A DNA stretch of 64,000 bases, from positions 104,223,097-104,287,096 of the forward strand of contig CM037590.1 in the NCBI GenBank assembly GCA_021018995.1. Reading direction: 5' to 3'. The position numbers were made by a program, and so were the translations under genes. Below the pieces are notes generated by a model. That model saw nothing but the letters and a program-made list of their open reading frames with translations. It searched no databases and was not told the origin of the DNA. Origin of the DNA: Chloranthus sessilifolius. Lineage: Eukaryota > Streptophyta > Magnoliopsida > Chloranthales > Chloranthaceae. Shown in pieces: positions 33,895-46,150 of this stretch. Within the stretch, counting starts at the first letter, position 1, and each line of letters opens with the position of its first letter.

Positions 33895-36672
33895 CTAATT
33901 ATCTGCTAGTTTGTTGTTAACTTTTACTCCTTTCTCTTTAGCTGTATCTTTCTTCACAGCAGCAGGTTCCTGAACAGGACCAGCAGTAGTGGCAGTTACT
34001 CCCCCAGTTAATTGAGCAAGTTGCCATTTCAGGATTTCAGCCTTTTGTTCTGCCAACTCAATTCTGGCTACAAAGAGCTCCCTGATTTCCTTTGATGTAG
34101 CCAACATTTTCTCTAATCCATCAGCCCTCAGATTTTCTATTGTAGCAGCCATCCTATCTTGTTCAACAGTCAACTTTACTTGTGTAGTCATACGCTCTTG
34201 GGCATCATAGAGATGCAGCATTCTTTTCCAGCTCTTAGCTATATTCTTCAGCTGCATTTCGATATCCAATTTCATGAGATGGATCCGTGCTTCATAGAGC
34301 ATCCTGATTGATGTTCTAATAGCATCCATCCCTCGAATGACATCCTCTTTGAGGTAAGGATTGAATTTCATCACATGAAGGACGGTGGAGTATGGGGGGA
34401 TGAAAAAATAAGAGGCATGAGCCAAGGGCTGATCCTCACATGAAGAAGGACTAGCCAGAAATGAGGAGGGGGTGGGGTGTGGTATTTCAGATTGGGGCTC
34501 AGGTTGGGGCTCAGGTTTAGGTTCTGTTTGGATCGATCTAGAAGAGATGGGTAAGAGGTCATTCACATCTGTAGCAGCATCAGTTGTAGCTACAACTAGT
34601 GGGAGATATGGGATAGGTTCAGGGTCTGTTTATGTAATGGCTTCAGTAAAGGTAGGGAGGGTTGTGGGTATAGCTGAAGATAAAGATTGGGGGAAGAGAG
34701 GTGGAGTAGGGGAAGGTGGGGAGGTAGGGATAGTTGGTGAATGTGATGGTTGGGGTAAAGTGGCTAAGGTTGCTTGAATGGCATGTAGGCTGGTCTCTAG
34801 GTAGGCCTGATTTTGGAGAGTGGAGGTTATGGAGTGAATATAAGTATCAATAGAGGCTTGGGTTTGGGTATTGGCCAACATTTGGGACTGGAGGGAGAGT
34901 AGGAGGTGCGGGATTTGGGGTAATAGGTCAGGTATGGTAGTGGCAGTGGGTTGGATAGGGGGAACTGCTTGAAAGGGGGAAGTGGGTCGATGAGTGAAGG
35001 TAGTGGCCTTGGGTGATGTCTGATGTGGAGGGGTGAAGTATGGAGGGTGAGGTGAGTCTGGGAGAGGGGTATATTCTAGGTTGATGTCTCCTAGGATAGT
35101 AGACATCATGCTGGAAAATTTCTCTCCGGTAAATGGGGCATGGTCATGGGATAATGGAATGGATTGGTTTAGAGGTTCACATGTGATAGGTACAAAGGGT
35201 GGGGTTTCAAAGGTATGGGTTTCAGGTTCATAGGGTGTGGGTATAGGGTCTGGAATGGTGGTGGTTTCAGGGATTGGAATTGTTTGGGAGATATAGGTGG
35301 GCTGGGGTCCAGTGGAGGTTTTGGTAGTTCTTCTTCTCTTCTGGTATGGGGTCTTGACAGGTGGGCTAGTGTGGGTTGAAAATATGGGTAAGGGTGCAGA
35401 CATGGGTAGGGTGTCAGTGGATATGGTGGTTGGTGGTGAGATTGAGGTGGCAAAGGCTGGGTGATTGGGGCTGACATAGAGGTAAAGGGAATGGATGGGG
35501 AGGTGATGGTTTTGCTGGCTGGCACATGTGAGGTGGAGGATGCAGCAGCATCAGCAGTAGCAGCTGCAGCATGAATGGTGGGGCTGCTTCTCTCATTAAC
35601 TCCTCCCTCTTCTTTTTCTTCTTCTCCATCATGGTGCCACTGATTCCCCACTGTTTCTTTCCACTCTTTTTGGGGTTCAGGGCTACAGTCTCCTCCTCCC
35701 TTTTAAAGGGGTATTTCCCCCATTTCATCAATACAATAATCAATCTGCAGTATGTAAGGGCATGAGGTTTCTTTATTATTTTTACATTCTCACATAAATC
35801 TTTAATCCCCTCAAAAATTAACTTGGTTGCATCCAAGTAGTAGTTTCTGTGAAATGAAAAGAGGGCATCAGCTATGGGGTACTTCCTCTCCTGCTCATGC
35901 CCAGGGCAATACACATTTTTCCTCAACATTGCATCTATGAGCCTGAGGTTAAGGTGCAGATCCCTCTTCCTAATTGAGTCACCTGAGGCAGTGATCCCTC
36001 CAATTAACTCCCTAGCTATCTCAGTAATAATGACAGTCAAAGGAGGACCCAAGCCACTCTTAGAGCTATACCTGGCTGGTATCCCCAGTATTTTTGCAAT
36101 GTCTTCCTAGTTGAACAGCATCTCGCAGTCATCAATCAATACCAGCGGTGCTGGGTTCCCATCATCACCAATTTTCAACCTCATGTTCTGATAAAACAAT
36201 CTCACCAATCTTAGAAAAACCAGCAGCATCGGGGGCCTCAACAAGGGCAGCAGAGATGCCTTGGCCAGATATTCAATGGAGGCAGAGGTCTCTGGTAGCT
36301 CCTCAAAATAGGCTTTATCAAAAATGGTTTCAGCCTCCAGCTGAATTGCTTGAACAAAGTCAGAAGGGACCCTAAGGTATTCAGTAGTCTCTTCCTCCTC
36401 AGCCTCAGGGGCCACACTTTGCCCTTTTTCTATTTCTTCTTTGATTTTTCAGGGCTCTTAGCAAGTGGGTGTTCTTTAGCCCTCTTCTTTGGGGCAGATT
36501 TCTTCTTGGCTTTTGGAACTTGGGGCTCAACAACAGGTGTGGACACCTCAAAGCTCTCCAATGTGGAGGCCTCTGTAATCCTTGCAAATTTTCTAGTAGC
36601 TACAGGGCTGTCACTGGCAGACGGGTTCAGCATTGCAGCTAATGTATCTACGAACTTCGAACCCGTGGACAT
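33895..36672 (-). pseudogene. E4 env-position ORF (putative plant transposon protein)
   Basis: It starts MSTGSKFVDTLAAM at 36672. A basic KRAKEHPLAKSPEK stretch is followed by a frameshift near 36420, EYLRVPSDFVQAI, a TAG near 36107, GLGPPLTVIITEIAREL, RKRDLHLN, ERKYPIADALFSFHRNYYLDATKLIFEGI, and ALTYCRLIIVL. After another shift near 35410 comes a long Pro/Thr-rich middle (35403-34630). The C-terminal 220 residues (34566-33895) are rich in charged heptads, for example ATIENLRADGLEKMLATSKE, and look like a coiled coil. Its place after gag corresponds to the env position of Athila elements. I see no signal peptide or membrane anchor. Function unknown. Confidence 0.75.
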
Positions 36673-37842
36673 GGGTGTTCACTTATCAAAATTACGGCTC
36701 ACCAATCTTAGAAAATGCATATCACACTGAGTAGGCACAGAAGCTCCAAACTTATGCCCTTCTTCTCTCTAACAAATAAATCAATCATAGCACAGAGAGA
36801 GAAATGGAGATCATACCATTTGAGAGCTAAGGTTCCACCTAAAAATATACACAATGGCTCAAATCTCCCCAAACCTTATTCGAAGTGACCAGGAGTAGCT
36901 GGGGAACAAAATGGTGAGAGGAAAATGCTTGAGGTGATGTAGCTTAAAAAGGAGAGAAGAAAGAAGAAAAAGGGAATTTTAGTTTTAGTGCTGGGAAACT
37001 AGGCCAGACAGATGAAATGAAGAAAATGAGGGGCTTCGTTGAGTTTATAGAGCAAATCTCGCGATTCACGAAGTTGGCAATAGGAGCTAACGGAGTAGAA
37101 TTCTCGCGCAATTGGCATTTAATTCCGCGAGATGTTCTGTCACGCAGAAGAACAAACTGCCTCATATCGAAATTCGTGGAGCTGAATCAGTGGCTTTGGT
37201 GCACGAGAGCTATTACCTTTCGGACTTATTATCTTGCGCAGAACACCACATATGGCACACTTTTACGCTCAGATTGGGCTCGCGAAGCAGAAAGTTCCTC
37301 TGCGAGGTACTTCTACAGCTATTGCTCAGGTGTTTTAGCGTGCGAGCAAGCTAAGAGATGGCTCGTGCAGCAGATTTAAGTCTTCTAGATTTGCGAGACA
37401 ACATTTCTTCACAACTTTTACTCTGATAGCTCAGTGCAGCGCATTGGTTAATGCATCCATGCTATTGTGCACCCAACACTGTGCATGAGCACCAACCCTC
37501 AAATAGGTACTTCATTTCAACCATAAAAAATATATGTCCATTTTCAATCATCAGTTCATCAACATTGAAGAATACTACAAATAGTTTTTCAGCTCAACTT
37601 CATTCTAATTATGATAAGGGCACCTCAACCATTCATCAACAAACATACACAGCAAATTCAAATGACACATATGCACATGTATTCAATCACAAAATATAAA
37701 CACAGAAAAAGCAATATAAGCAATTCAACAACACTCTAAAAACACAACTGACAAATTTCTAAAGAACACAAAACAAAACAGTATTTTCATATATATGATA
37801 CACTTATTACCAACCTTTTGATCACTGAGCACTCGCTTCCTC
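36673..37842 (-). other. E4 spacer between gag and env-like ORF
   Basis: Non-coding. Bases 37030-37390 are rich in CGCGA-type motifs (TCGCGCAA, CCGCGAGA, CTCGCGAAG). No remnant of pol is recognisable. Confidence 0.5.
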
Positions 37843-39296
37843 CTAGGTAGAGGATGCATCACCAATCATATACTGACCTTTTGGATTTGTCAGGGGCTGA
37901 CTAGGCAATTTTTCTTCCTCCCTTCTATTCAAAGCATTGCAAATTTAACCTAATTGGTCCTCAATTTTCTTGATGCTCTGTCCATGAGAGTTAATAGTCT
38001 GTACTAGGCTCCCTAAATTTTGTATTAAAGCCAGCATCTGCTCTTCAAATAAAGAGGATCTGGGCTATTGTGGGGGCAGAGCTAACTGGTTAGACTGTGG
38101 GGCAGATAACAGAAAATTTTATCTCGGTGGATAACCTTGATTAAACTCGTGTTGGGGTCTGTAAGGAGCTACAGCTTGCTGCTGCTGGGGTTGAGGATAT
38201 GAATCTTGTCTCCACCTCAGGTTTGGGTGGTTCCTCCAAGAATACCCAGCAGGCTGCTGCCCAAAAGTTTGAGCAGCATTGGCATGCTCCATAACAAAAT
38301 TAGGAAATTGGTTGGCAGATGGACAATCATGAATTGAATGTGTGGGAGATTGGCATATCAGACATGCCTCCTCCACCTGTGCAACCATCCGAGGCTGCAT
38401 CATATTCATTAATTTGTCAAATTTCAAGGACAAATTATCCACCTTCCTCTCCAACTCACCTTACACCTTCACTTCATATATTCCACCTCTAGGGGTGGCC
38501 TCTTTTACCATCTTAGCTGGAGTTTGGCTGCCATTGCGTGACAGGGACTCCTGCTGCATGAAATTTTCCCCTATTATATCAAATAGCTCCCAAGCTTCCT
38601 CAGCTGTCTTGTGGGGGTAGCTACCACAACAGGAAGCATCCACCATATCCCTGCTCTTGAGATTAATTCCTTGATAAAATACTTGGACAAGCTGCCACAT
38701 TAGAATTTGGTGGTGGGGGCATTGTTTCAACATCTCCTGGAATCTTTCTCAACCTTAATAAAAATCCTCAATTGAGGACTGAGTGAATGACAAAATATTT
38801 GTCCTCATCTAGCTGGTTTTGTTCATGGGAAAGAACTTGGTCAGGAATTTGATTTGAAGGTCACTCCATGATTGTATGCTGTTAGCTGGGAACTTTGATA
38901 GCCATGTGCTGGCTTTGTCCTTTAGTGAAAAAGGAAAGAGCCTCAGTTTAGTGCCTCAGGTCCTAAGCTAGCAATATTGAAAGTAGTGCAAAGTGCTAAA
39001 AATTGGTCGATATGCTTGTAGGGATCTTCTTTACTAAGCTCATGAAACAAAGGCAGCATATTGATGGTGGAAAATTTAATCTTATAATTCCCTTCAACAG
39101 AGGGGAATTGAATGCAGAAGGGAGAGGTGTACTCCCCAGGTGCATTATACTCCTTTAATGTTCTCTGCCTCTCAGCCATGATAGCTGGTTCAGTTTCAAC
39201 AGCAGGTCCCTGTGTGGTGTGTCTAGGTCTGAGGATCCTTTCAACCTCTAGGTTTGGAGGTTGTAACTCAGGGTTTAAGGACCTTCTATTATGCAT
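37843..39296 (-). pseudogene. gag: E4 gag (Athila type)
   Basis: It starts MHNRRSLNPELQPP. AERQRTLKEYNAPGEYTSPF, then INMLPLFHELSKEDPYKHIDQFL and TTFNIASLGPEAL, are typical of Athila Gag. A one-base deletion near 38958 (compare the intact GTGGCC at 42680 in E1) shifts the frame. Then come ERFQEMLKQCPHHQI (after stops), KTAEEAWELFDIIGENFMQQ and TPRGGIYEV, and the knuckle CLICQSPTHSIHDC near 38324-38365, followed by a Gln-rich tail and the stop at 37843-37845. Gag packages element RNA. Damaged by at least one shift and several stops. Confidence 0.83.
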
Positions 39297-39615
39297 ATCC
39301 TCACACCCACAGTAAGTACAGAGAATGCTCACAAGCACACCCAAAAGAATTTCAAACCAAAATTAACAACTACCTAGATTTACACCAAACAAATAATGGG
39401 GAATTAAACATAAATGGACTGAGATTCAGGGGAAAGGAAGTGCAAACAGAGCTAGCTACACTCCAGCTACAACTCTAGCTTTTTCCTTCTTCTCCTGTCC
39501 ATTTCAACAAAATTCTAAAAAATATCAATAGTACTTTATTCTAGATTAGGCACAACAATAAAGAATTTGGAAGTCTAAATCATAGTACAACTCAGGTCTA
39601 CTAAAAAGATCAATC

Positions 39616-39633
39616 TCCCCGGCAGTGGCGCCA
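39616..39633 (-). other. E4 primer binding site
   Basis: On the minus strand TGGCGCCACTGCCGGGGA lies six bases after the LTR. TGGCGCC-type sites of Athila elements are usually assigned to aspartate tRNA; the match was not verified here. Confidence 0.8.
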
Positions 39634-39639
39634 AAAACT

Positions 39640-42326
39640 TGTTGTGAACTCTTTACTCTAGTGTGCTAATTATTGTGTGGTGAAAACAAAATAAAATTAA
39701 AGTAAAATAAAATAAAGGATTCAACACAACTAAAATAATCCTAGACCTGCAAGATACAGGGTCCATTGTAGCAAGTTTTGATAAGAGTTTGTCCCATAGA
39801 GAAATTGATCTAGAACCCAAAATGGGCTATAATAGTAGGCCTCCAGATCTAGCTACAGATCTGACAATCTTAAAGAAAGGGAGTTGGGTGTCATGACTAC
39901 ACTAAATTAACCCTAATAAAAGAAAAATAAAATATAGCCCTATCCTAAAGAAAGGGTTAAGAAGAAGATGGTGATGGTGTGTGCCAAAATAAAATTAAAA
40001 AAATAGTGAGAAGTAGAAGGTTAAACCAGAGTTAAAGCAGTCATGTAACTCAGATTTAGTCTGTCTCTGCAGTGTTCCATATTGAGACTTTATCAAAAGC
40101 CTCAACAAGGTAGAAGTATACAACTTAACCCATGCCATTTGGGGTGCTCTTAAGGCTATAGGTTGTCCACTCAAATGGCCACAACCTATCCTATAGAGTC
40201 TATCAAATCCCATTGATCAAGCCAGAAATTGCTAATCTAATCCAGAGGAGTGGACTGATCATTTCCCCAACCACTGGACCAGATCGGGCCAAGAATACTA
40301 TTACAGCACTATATAATGCCAGTGCTACAAGCTCCCCAGATCTGCGCACAGATCTGGCTGACATCCATAGGTATTTCAACCCATAAAATCCTAAGTGCTT
40401 TGCCAAGGCCAACGGCTCACTATGCCAACAAAAAGGATCATGTAACAGGTTGAATAAGACTCTAGATTTAGCTAGTCATTGCTACAAAAGGCCTGTAATG
40501 ACTCAGCCTCAAGCTACAATTACTACAGAGAAATCATATCCAACATCTGATATCGGTTAGGTAAAACTGAGGGGAGCTAGTTCCTATACAAACCTCCTCA
40601 CAAGGCTTTAAAAACTCATGTGTAGGGGAGAAGAATCCTTCTCAAACATATGGCTGGACACCACCTTAGGGCTATACTCTGTCCACTCAAATGGTCACAG
40701 GGTATCCCATTGGTCTGTCCATACCACAGAGATCTGAGAAAGAACATATAAACTGTTGCAACCATCATGGTCCACATGCCTCCGAGCTCCCGAGATCTCA
40801 TTACAGATCCAACATTGCTTTCCATGGGGCTATCAAACCAAGGGAAACCAGATGGTAAATAATATATCTACTGGAAACTGAATGGGCTAGCCCCAAATAC
40901 ATGGATCCTATAGACATCTAAGGAAACCATAAGATCTTTAGATTCAATTAGTCATTACAACAGCAATCCATTAATAATAGCAAAACTTACAATGAACACT
41001 GCCTCCAGGCTGTAGCCTGTACACAACTGCTCATGAAAAATTTTAATGTATACAAAACCTATTACAAAATTGAAATATAACTAAGCCTAACTGCTTACAA
41101 GAGGATTAGCTAGCAAATGCTAGGCTAAGAGAGAAGAAAAATAAGAAAAAGAGATTATCAAACCCTAACCCTAGCCCTAGCCTGCTGAAGCTCTGAGCCG
41201 ACAGAGGATGAAGGAAGGATTGGTGATTAAAACTAAACTCTAAGTATAGCTTATATACTCTGTCCATAAGGCCTTAGCTCTAAAGAGATTAACCCTAATT
41301 TTTCTAGCAGACATGGCACTGTTACGACCCTTGAATGCCTTGAGATGTGCGCCTCGAGATTCATGCCTCGAGAAGTGTGCCCTAGCCTTGGGAAATTCTC
41401 AAAAGATCCTTGTGTTAAAACTGAGAAGTGCGGAGCCCGTGCTTCACGGGGCTGGCATATACATTAATTCATTCGCGCAGTTGCAGAGCCTTCGCGAAGT
41501 AGCCTTTGGCTGGTGGGAAGTGCTCACTTGCGCAGTAAATCTTCAGTTAATCGCGTAGTTCCTTTACGCTGTGAAGCTGTTGTGGAGATTATCTGGAGCG
41601 CCTGCATTTCTCGCATAGTAAAGCTTCAGAAGCTCTCTCTTGCTAAGTACTCGCGCAGGTATGCTCCTGTACTCACGTAGTAATTGGTAAGACTTCAAAG
41701 TACGTGAGATCTGCGCGAGGAGATTTCTGGGCGTCTCTCTCTTCCAGGGCTACGCAAGAACTCTGCGAGGTAACATTTTGTTCAGTATACATATGGACTC
41801 GCTATGTTCCGCACACGGCTGCTTTAAGGCTTGCTCTCCATGAGAACTTTGCGATCACAAATTCTAAGGATTTTAAACCGTGAGATCTTCGCGATGTCTT
41901 TACAGCTCTCCGCTTGACTACGCACCCCATCTGTGCGAGGACGTCTTCCACTGCATCTAGCTTTGTGAGAAAGCTCCTCAACTCTGCAAGATCTATCTTT
42001 TCATACTCTGATGTATTGCACTTGCTGCTATTGCAGTTTCCTCCATTCTCAGCTAACTTCATCTATCTGCTAGGCTTTGGTCAATGATGACCAGCAAGTG
42101 AGTCACCATGGTGAGCACTACCAAGGTGTTCCATAAGGCTTTGGCTCAGCTATCAACTTTGCCTGTATTCTCTCTCTTCTTTGGACTAAAAAGCAGGGAT
42201 TTCATATTAAGCTGCACATATTATTGCTAACTATAAAACACACTTAACACATGATTATTAGTAAGCTTCAAGGCCCAGCAAAGGCTAGGTTAAGAGGTAA
42301 AAAGTAGTACTTTTTAGTGAATAACA
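39640..42326 (-). repeat. E4 5' LTR
   Basis: TGTTGTGAAC at 39640 to AATAACA at 42326 (+ strand). TATA-like motif at 41250-41257 (reverse complement), telobox run at 41160-41180, CGCG-rich U3 at about 41430-42000. Confidence 0.92.
41160..41180 (-). promoter_or_regulatory. Telobox run downstream of the E4 5' LTR TATA motif
   Basis: AAACCCTAACCC plus CTAGCCCTAG, about 70 bp downstream of TATATAAG on the minus strand. Equivalent runs are at 1903, 30798, 44735 and, on the + strand, 59532. Confidence 0.6.
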
Positions 42327-42331
42327 CTCAT

Positions 42332-43028
42332 CAGCTATCTTGTGGAGGTAGCTACAACCACATGAGCCATCCACCATGTCCCTGCTCTTGAGATTAATTC
42401 CTTGGTAAAATACTTGCACTAATTACCACATTGAAATTTGGTAGTAGGGGCATTGTTTTAACATCTCCTGGAATCTCTCCCAAGCTTCATAAAAATCCTC
42501 AATTGAGGACTGAGTAAATGACAGAATACTTGTCCTCATCTGGCTGGTCTTGTTCATGGGAAAGAATTTAGCCAGAAATTGGCTTTAAAGGTCACTCCAT
42601 GTTTGTATGCTATTGGCTGGGAGCTTAGAGAGCCATGTGCTGGTTTTGTCCTTTAAGGAAAAAGGAAAAAGCCTCAGTTTAGTGGCCTCAGGACCTAAGC
42701 CAGCAATATTGAAAGTGGTGCAACGTGCCAAAATTTGGTTAATATGATTGTAAGGATCTTCCTTCCTAAGCCCATGAAAGGATAGCAGCATATTGATGGT
42801 GGAGGCTTTGATTTCATAGTTTCCTTCCACTGAAAGGAATTATATGCATAAGGGAGAGGTGTACTCCCCTGGTGCATTCTATTCCTTTAAGGTTTTTTGC
42901 CTCTCAACCATGTTTGCTTGCTCAGTCTCAACAGTAGGGCCTTGTGTGGTATTTCTTGGTTTGAGGATCCTTTCAACCACGGGGTTTGGAGGTTCCAACT
43001 CGGGATTTAGGGACCTTCTTCCAAGCAT
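42332..43028 (-). pseudogene. gag: E1 gag, 5' part
   Basis: It starts MLGRRSLNPELEPPN at 43028. VERQKTLKE, NAPGEYTSP, INMLLSFHGLRKEDPYNHI and KLRLFPFSLKDKTSTWLSKL follow, then QMRTSILSFTQS and ERFQEMLKQCPYYQ, up to the E4 insertion. Stops replace residues in at least three places. Compared with E4, this copy keeps the frame across the GPEATKLRLF segment. Confidence 0.8.
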
Positions 43029-43351
43029 ACACCCACAAACTCAGCAAGTAAGGAGAGTGCTTACAACACTTAAAGAAATTCTAAACTAAAATAACAACTA
43101 AACGAATTTACGTTAAATGAATTACAAGGAATTCAACATCAAGGGACTAAGTTCAGGATAAAAGAAGTGCAAACAGAGCTAGCTAGACTCCCATTGCAGC
43201 TCTAGCTTTTCCCTTTTGGTGTTGTCCAATTCTGTAAAATTCATAAAAAATCAGTAGTACTTTTATCCTACTATGGCACAACTACAAAGAATTTTATAAA
43301 GTATAATATAATACAATATAATACAACTCAGATCTACTAAAAAGATCAACA
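43029..43351 (-). other. E1 5' untranslated leader
   Basis: AT-rich leader between primer site and gag, similar to 39297-39615 of E4. No gene seen. Confidence 0.55.
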
Positions 43352-43369
43352 TCCCCGGCAGCGCCGCCA
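43352..43369 (-). other. E1 primer binding site
   Basis: On the minus strand TGGCGGCGCTGCCGGGGA, a slightly mutated version of the E4 site, six bases from the LTR. Confidence 0.75.
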
Positions 43370-43375
43370 AAAACT

Positions 43376-45934
43376 TATTGTAATGATGGTTTACTGTGTG
43401 CTTGCATATTGTGTGGTGAGAACAAATAAAAAAAATGTAAAATAAAATAAAAGATGGAAACAACACAACTAAAGTAATCCTAAGCCAGCAAGATTCGGGG
43501 CTATTATAGTAAGTTTTGATAAGTAAGAGTTTGTCCCAAAGAGAAATTGATCTAAAACCCAAAATGGGCTATAATAGTAGGCCTCCAGATCTGGCTACAG
43601 ATCTGACAATCCTAAAAAAAGGGAGTTGGGTGTCACGCCTACACTAAATTACCTAAAGAAAGAAATAAAGTGCAGTCCTATCCTAAGAAAGGGTTATAAA
43701 GAAGGGGATGGTGGTGTGTTAAAATAAGGATAAAAGGGTGAGAAGTAAGCAGCTTATGTTAAAGGTTCATTTAGTTATGCAACTCAGATTTAGGGCCCTT
43801 TCTCTATAGCAAGTCCTTACTGAAGTGCTATTACTAACCTCAACAAGGTGGAAGTATCCAGCTTAATCCATGCCATTTGGGGTGCTCTTATAGCTATAGT
43901 CTGTCCACTCAAATGGCCACAATCTATCCTATAGAGTCTGTCAAATCCCATTGATCAAGCCAGAAATTGCTAATCTAATTCAAAGGGGTAAGCTGATCAA
44001 ACCTCATCCAATGAATCAAATTGGGCCATGAATACCATTACAGACACTATATTTGCTAGGCTACAAGCTCCCCAATTATGCACATAGATCTGACAGACAT
44101 TCATAGAATTGAAGCATAGCTAATCATTGCTACAAAAGGCCTATAATGACTCAGCCTCCCAGTCCGCAATCACTACAGAGAAGCCAAATCTAACATCTAA
44201 TAGCGGTCGAGTAAAACAGAGGGGAGTTTATTCCTGCACAATCTCTCACTAAGGCACAAGCCCTTGCGCAGAGAAGAATAATCCATCTTAGATTCATGAC
44301 CAAGTTTTCCCTAGGGCTATAGTCTGTCCACTCAAATAGTCACAGGCTATCCACAGAGGCTCCCTTACCCACAAATACTAAAATAGAGCATAAAAATTGC
44401 TATCTGCCACCATGGTCCCAGGGCATCACGCTTAAGCTTCCATGGGCCTTTCAATAAGCTCAAATCCTAAATGTATGTTATAGCCTGAACAGAACTACGA
44501 ACAAATAAGAAAATAACTGATTGAGTAAGTATTCAAACAAAGATTCCATTGATCAGGAGTTATTAACAATGAAATCCCTCAAGGCAGTAACCTTGTACAC
44601 AACAACTCAACACCAAATCCCAATGTTTACCAACCTATTACAAAACTGAAATAAACTATACATAAGTGCTTACCAAAGGTTTAGCCAGCAAATGTTCAGC
44701 TAAGAAAAAAGAGAAAATGGAAAAATAGGTGATCAAACCCTAACCTTAACCCTAGCCTGCTTGAGCTCTCAACTGACAGAAGTTGAAGGAGAAGGTGAAT
44801 GATGATTTTCTAAGTTATAAGCGCAGCTTATATACTTAGTCTCAATGTTGTGGCTGAGAGGAGAGTAAACCCTAATTTTTTAGGCAGATGTGGCACTGTT
44901 TCAACCCTTGGATGCATGCGTTGTAATCTATGCCTCGGGGTGTGTGCCCTAGACCTGGGGAAATCCCAAAAGGGTCCTTAGGTTAGGATTGAGAAGTGGA
45001 GAGCTCGAGCTTCATGAGGCTGGCTTATATATTTCTCTTCTGTCACGCAGTATGCAGAGTGTTCGCGGGGTAGAGTTTAGCGTGAAAATTGCTATCTCGC
45101 GAAGTAGAGCTTCAGATGATCACACGGCTGCCTCAGCTTTAAATGTACTCATGCAGGAGGGCTTCAGGAACTCCATTCGTGAGGTACTCGCATAAATGCC
45201 TTCGCATCTCGCTCGGTATAGACTTAAACTTTCAGGCGCGCGAGAGCTGCTCAAGAAGATTTCTGAGCGTCTCTCTCTTTCAGAGCCACGCGAGAACTGC
45301 GCGAGGTTTCTGCTGTTGTTCATGCCAATTAGCCTCATGAGATAGTGTGCTCTGCTACTCTAAGGCTTGATCCTCATGAGAACTGTGCGAGTTGTATTTC
45401 TGAAGGCTTAGTGCGTGAAAGCTTCTCGAGTTTCTTCATATGATGCTTTCCACTGAAGTGCGCGACTGCTGCGCGAGAGCTATTTTGCGATAACTCTCCA
45501 TTTGAACTGTGAAACTTCTTTGTGAGCTCTGTCGTGTTGCATGTCTTAGATGTGCAAGGGAGCTCTGTCAGTGACTTAAACAGCGTGAGGCAGCACCTCA
45601 GTTGTGCGAGAGAGGTCAATGGCTCCTCTGCTGCTATGTACATGCTTCTGTTGGAGCTTCCCCCACTGTTACCTATACTTCTCTCATCTGCTAGAATTTC
45701 TGGGTCCAGTATGACATGCAAAAATAGTAGCCATGGTGTTCCATCACTTCTGGTTCAGCTGTCATCTTTTGCTTGAAATCTCTCTCTTCTTTGCACTAAA
45801 AGCACAGATTCTGTGTTAAGCTGCACAATTTATTCCTAACTATAAAACAAGCTAAAAAGGAGTTATTAGTGAGCTTCAAGGTTCAGCAAAGGCTAGGTTA
45901 AAAGGTAAAAAGTGGTATTTTTCAATAATTAACA
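43376..45934 (-). repeat. E1 5' LTR, 2559 bp
   Basis: It matches 457-2703 plus 20653-21066; the 100-bp length difference is mainly one deletion near 44105. TATA-like motif at 44827-44834, telobox run at 44735-44755, CGCG-rich stretch at 44990-45540. It provides the empty-site sequence for E2 at about 45526-45550. Confidence 0.9.
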
Positions 45935-45939
45935 ATTTC

Positions 45940-46028
45940 TCAAGAGAAATGAGAAGACACATCGAATGAGGGGTGTCTACTTCTTCTATGCATTCTTACT
46001 TTGCAAGAGCACGCCGAAGAGGGGCATT
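45940..46028 (+). mobile_element. E0: 3' interior, right part, with polypurine tract
   Basis: It continues E0 after the E1 insertion. GAAGAGGGGCATT at 46016-46028 directly precedes the LTR start and matches the E2 tract closely. Confidence 0.75.
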
Positions 46029-46150
46029 TGTAGACACCCCCATTTTGCCCTCTCGAAATATGCAAATCTGTTTGATCAACCTTTGACCTCGCCCTTGAAT
46101 TTTCGGAAAGGACTCACCTTCTCTGGAAGTTTTACAACCCTAATGTGGGA

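Larger units (their letters stand above)
29276..42326 (-). mobile_element. E4: full-length Athila-type element lacking pol, 13.05 kb
   Basis: LTRs are 29276-31958 (2683 bp) and 39640-42326 (2687 bp); CTCAT flanks both sides (29271-29275 and 42327-42331). On the minus strand the order is 5' LTR, primer site, gag (39296 to 37843), spacer, env-like ORF (36672 to 33895), 3' untranslated region, polypurine tract, 3' LTR. No protease, RT, RNase H or integrase is encoded, and the gag-env gap is only about 1.2 kb. It lies inside the gag of E1, a relative of the same structure. LTRs differ by roughly 8 percent over the first 200 bp by eye. Confidence 0.93.
457..45934 (-). mobile_element. E1: Athila-type LTR retrotransposon lacking pol, host of E2, E3 and E4
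   Basis: The two ends are LTRs of the same family: 457-2703 plus 20648-21066 (3' LTR, split by E2) and 43376-45934 (5' LTR). The flanks are identical ATTTC duplications at 452-456 and 45935-45939. On the minus strand the order is 5' LTR, primer site, gag, env-like ORF, 3' untranslated region, polypurine tract, 3' LTR. Between gag (ending about 28452) and the env-like start (27570) there is under 0.9 kb, with no protease, reverse transcriptase or integrase. Stops and frameshifts make it inactive. By eye the first 270 bp of the LTRs differ by roughly 6 percent. Confidence 0.9.

Noticed and set aside
36673-37842. Hidden pol remnant between gag and env-like ORF in E4
   Set aside because: I looked for a YVDD-type motif, RNase H acidic motifs and an integrase DD35E pattern on both strands and found none; the spacer is also too short.
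39614-39640. tRNA gene fragment near the E4 LTR
   Set aside because: The 18-base tRNA complement is the primer binding site; no cloverleaf is present.
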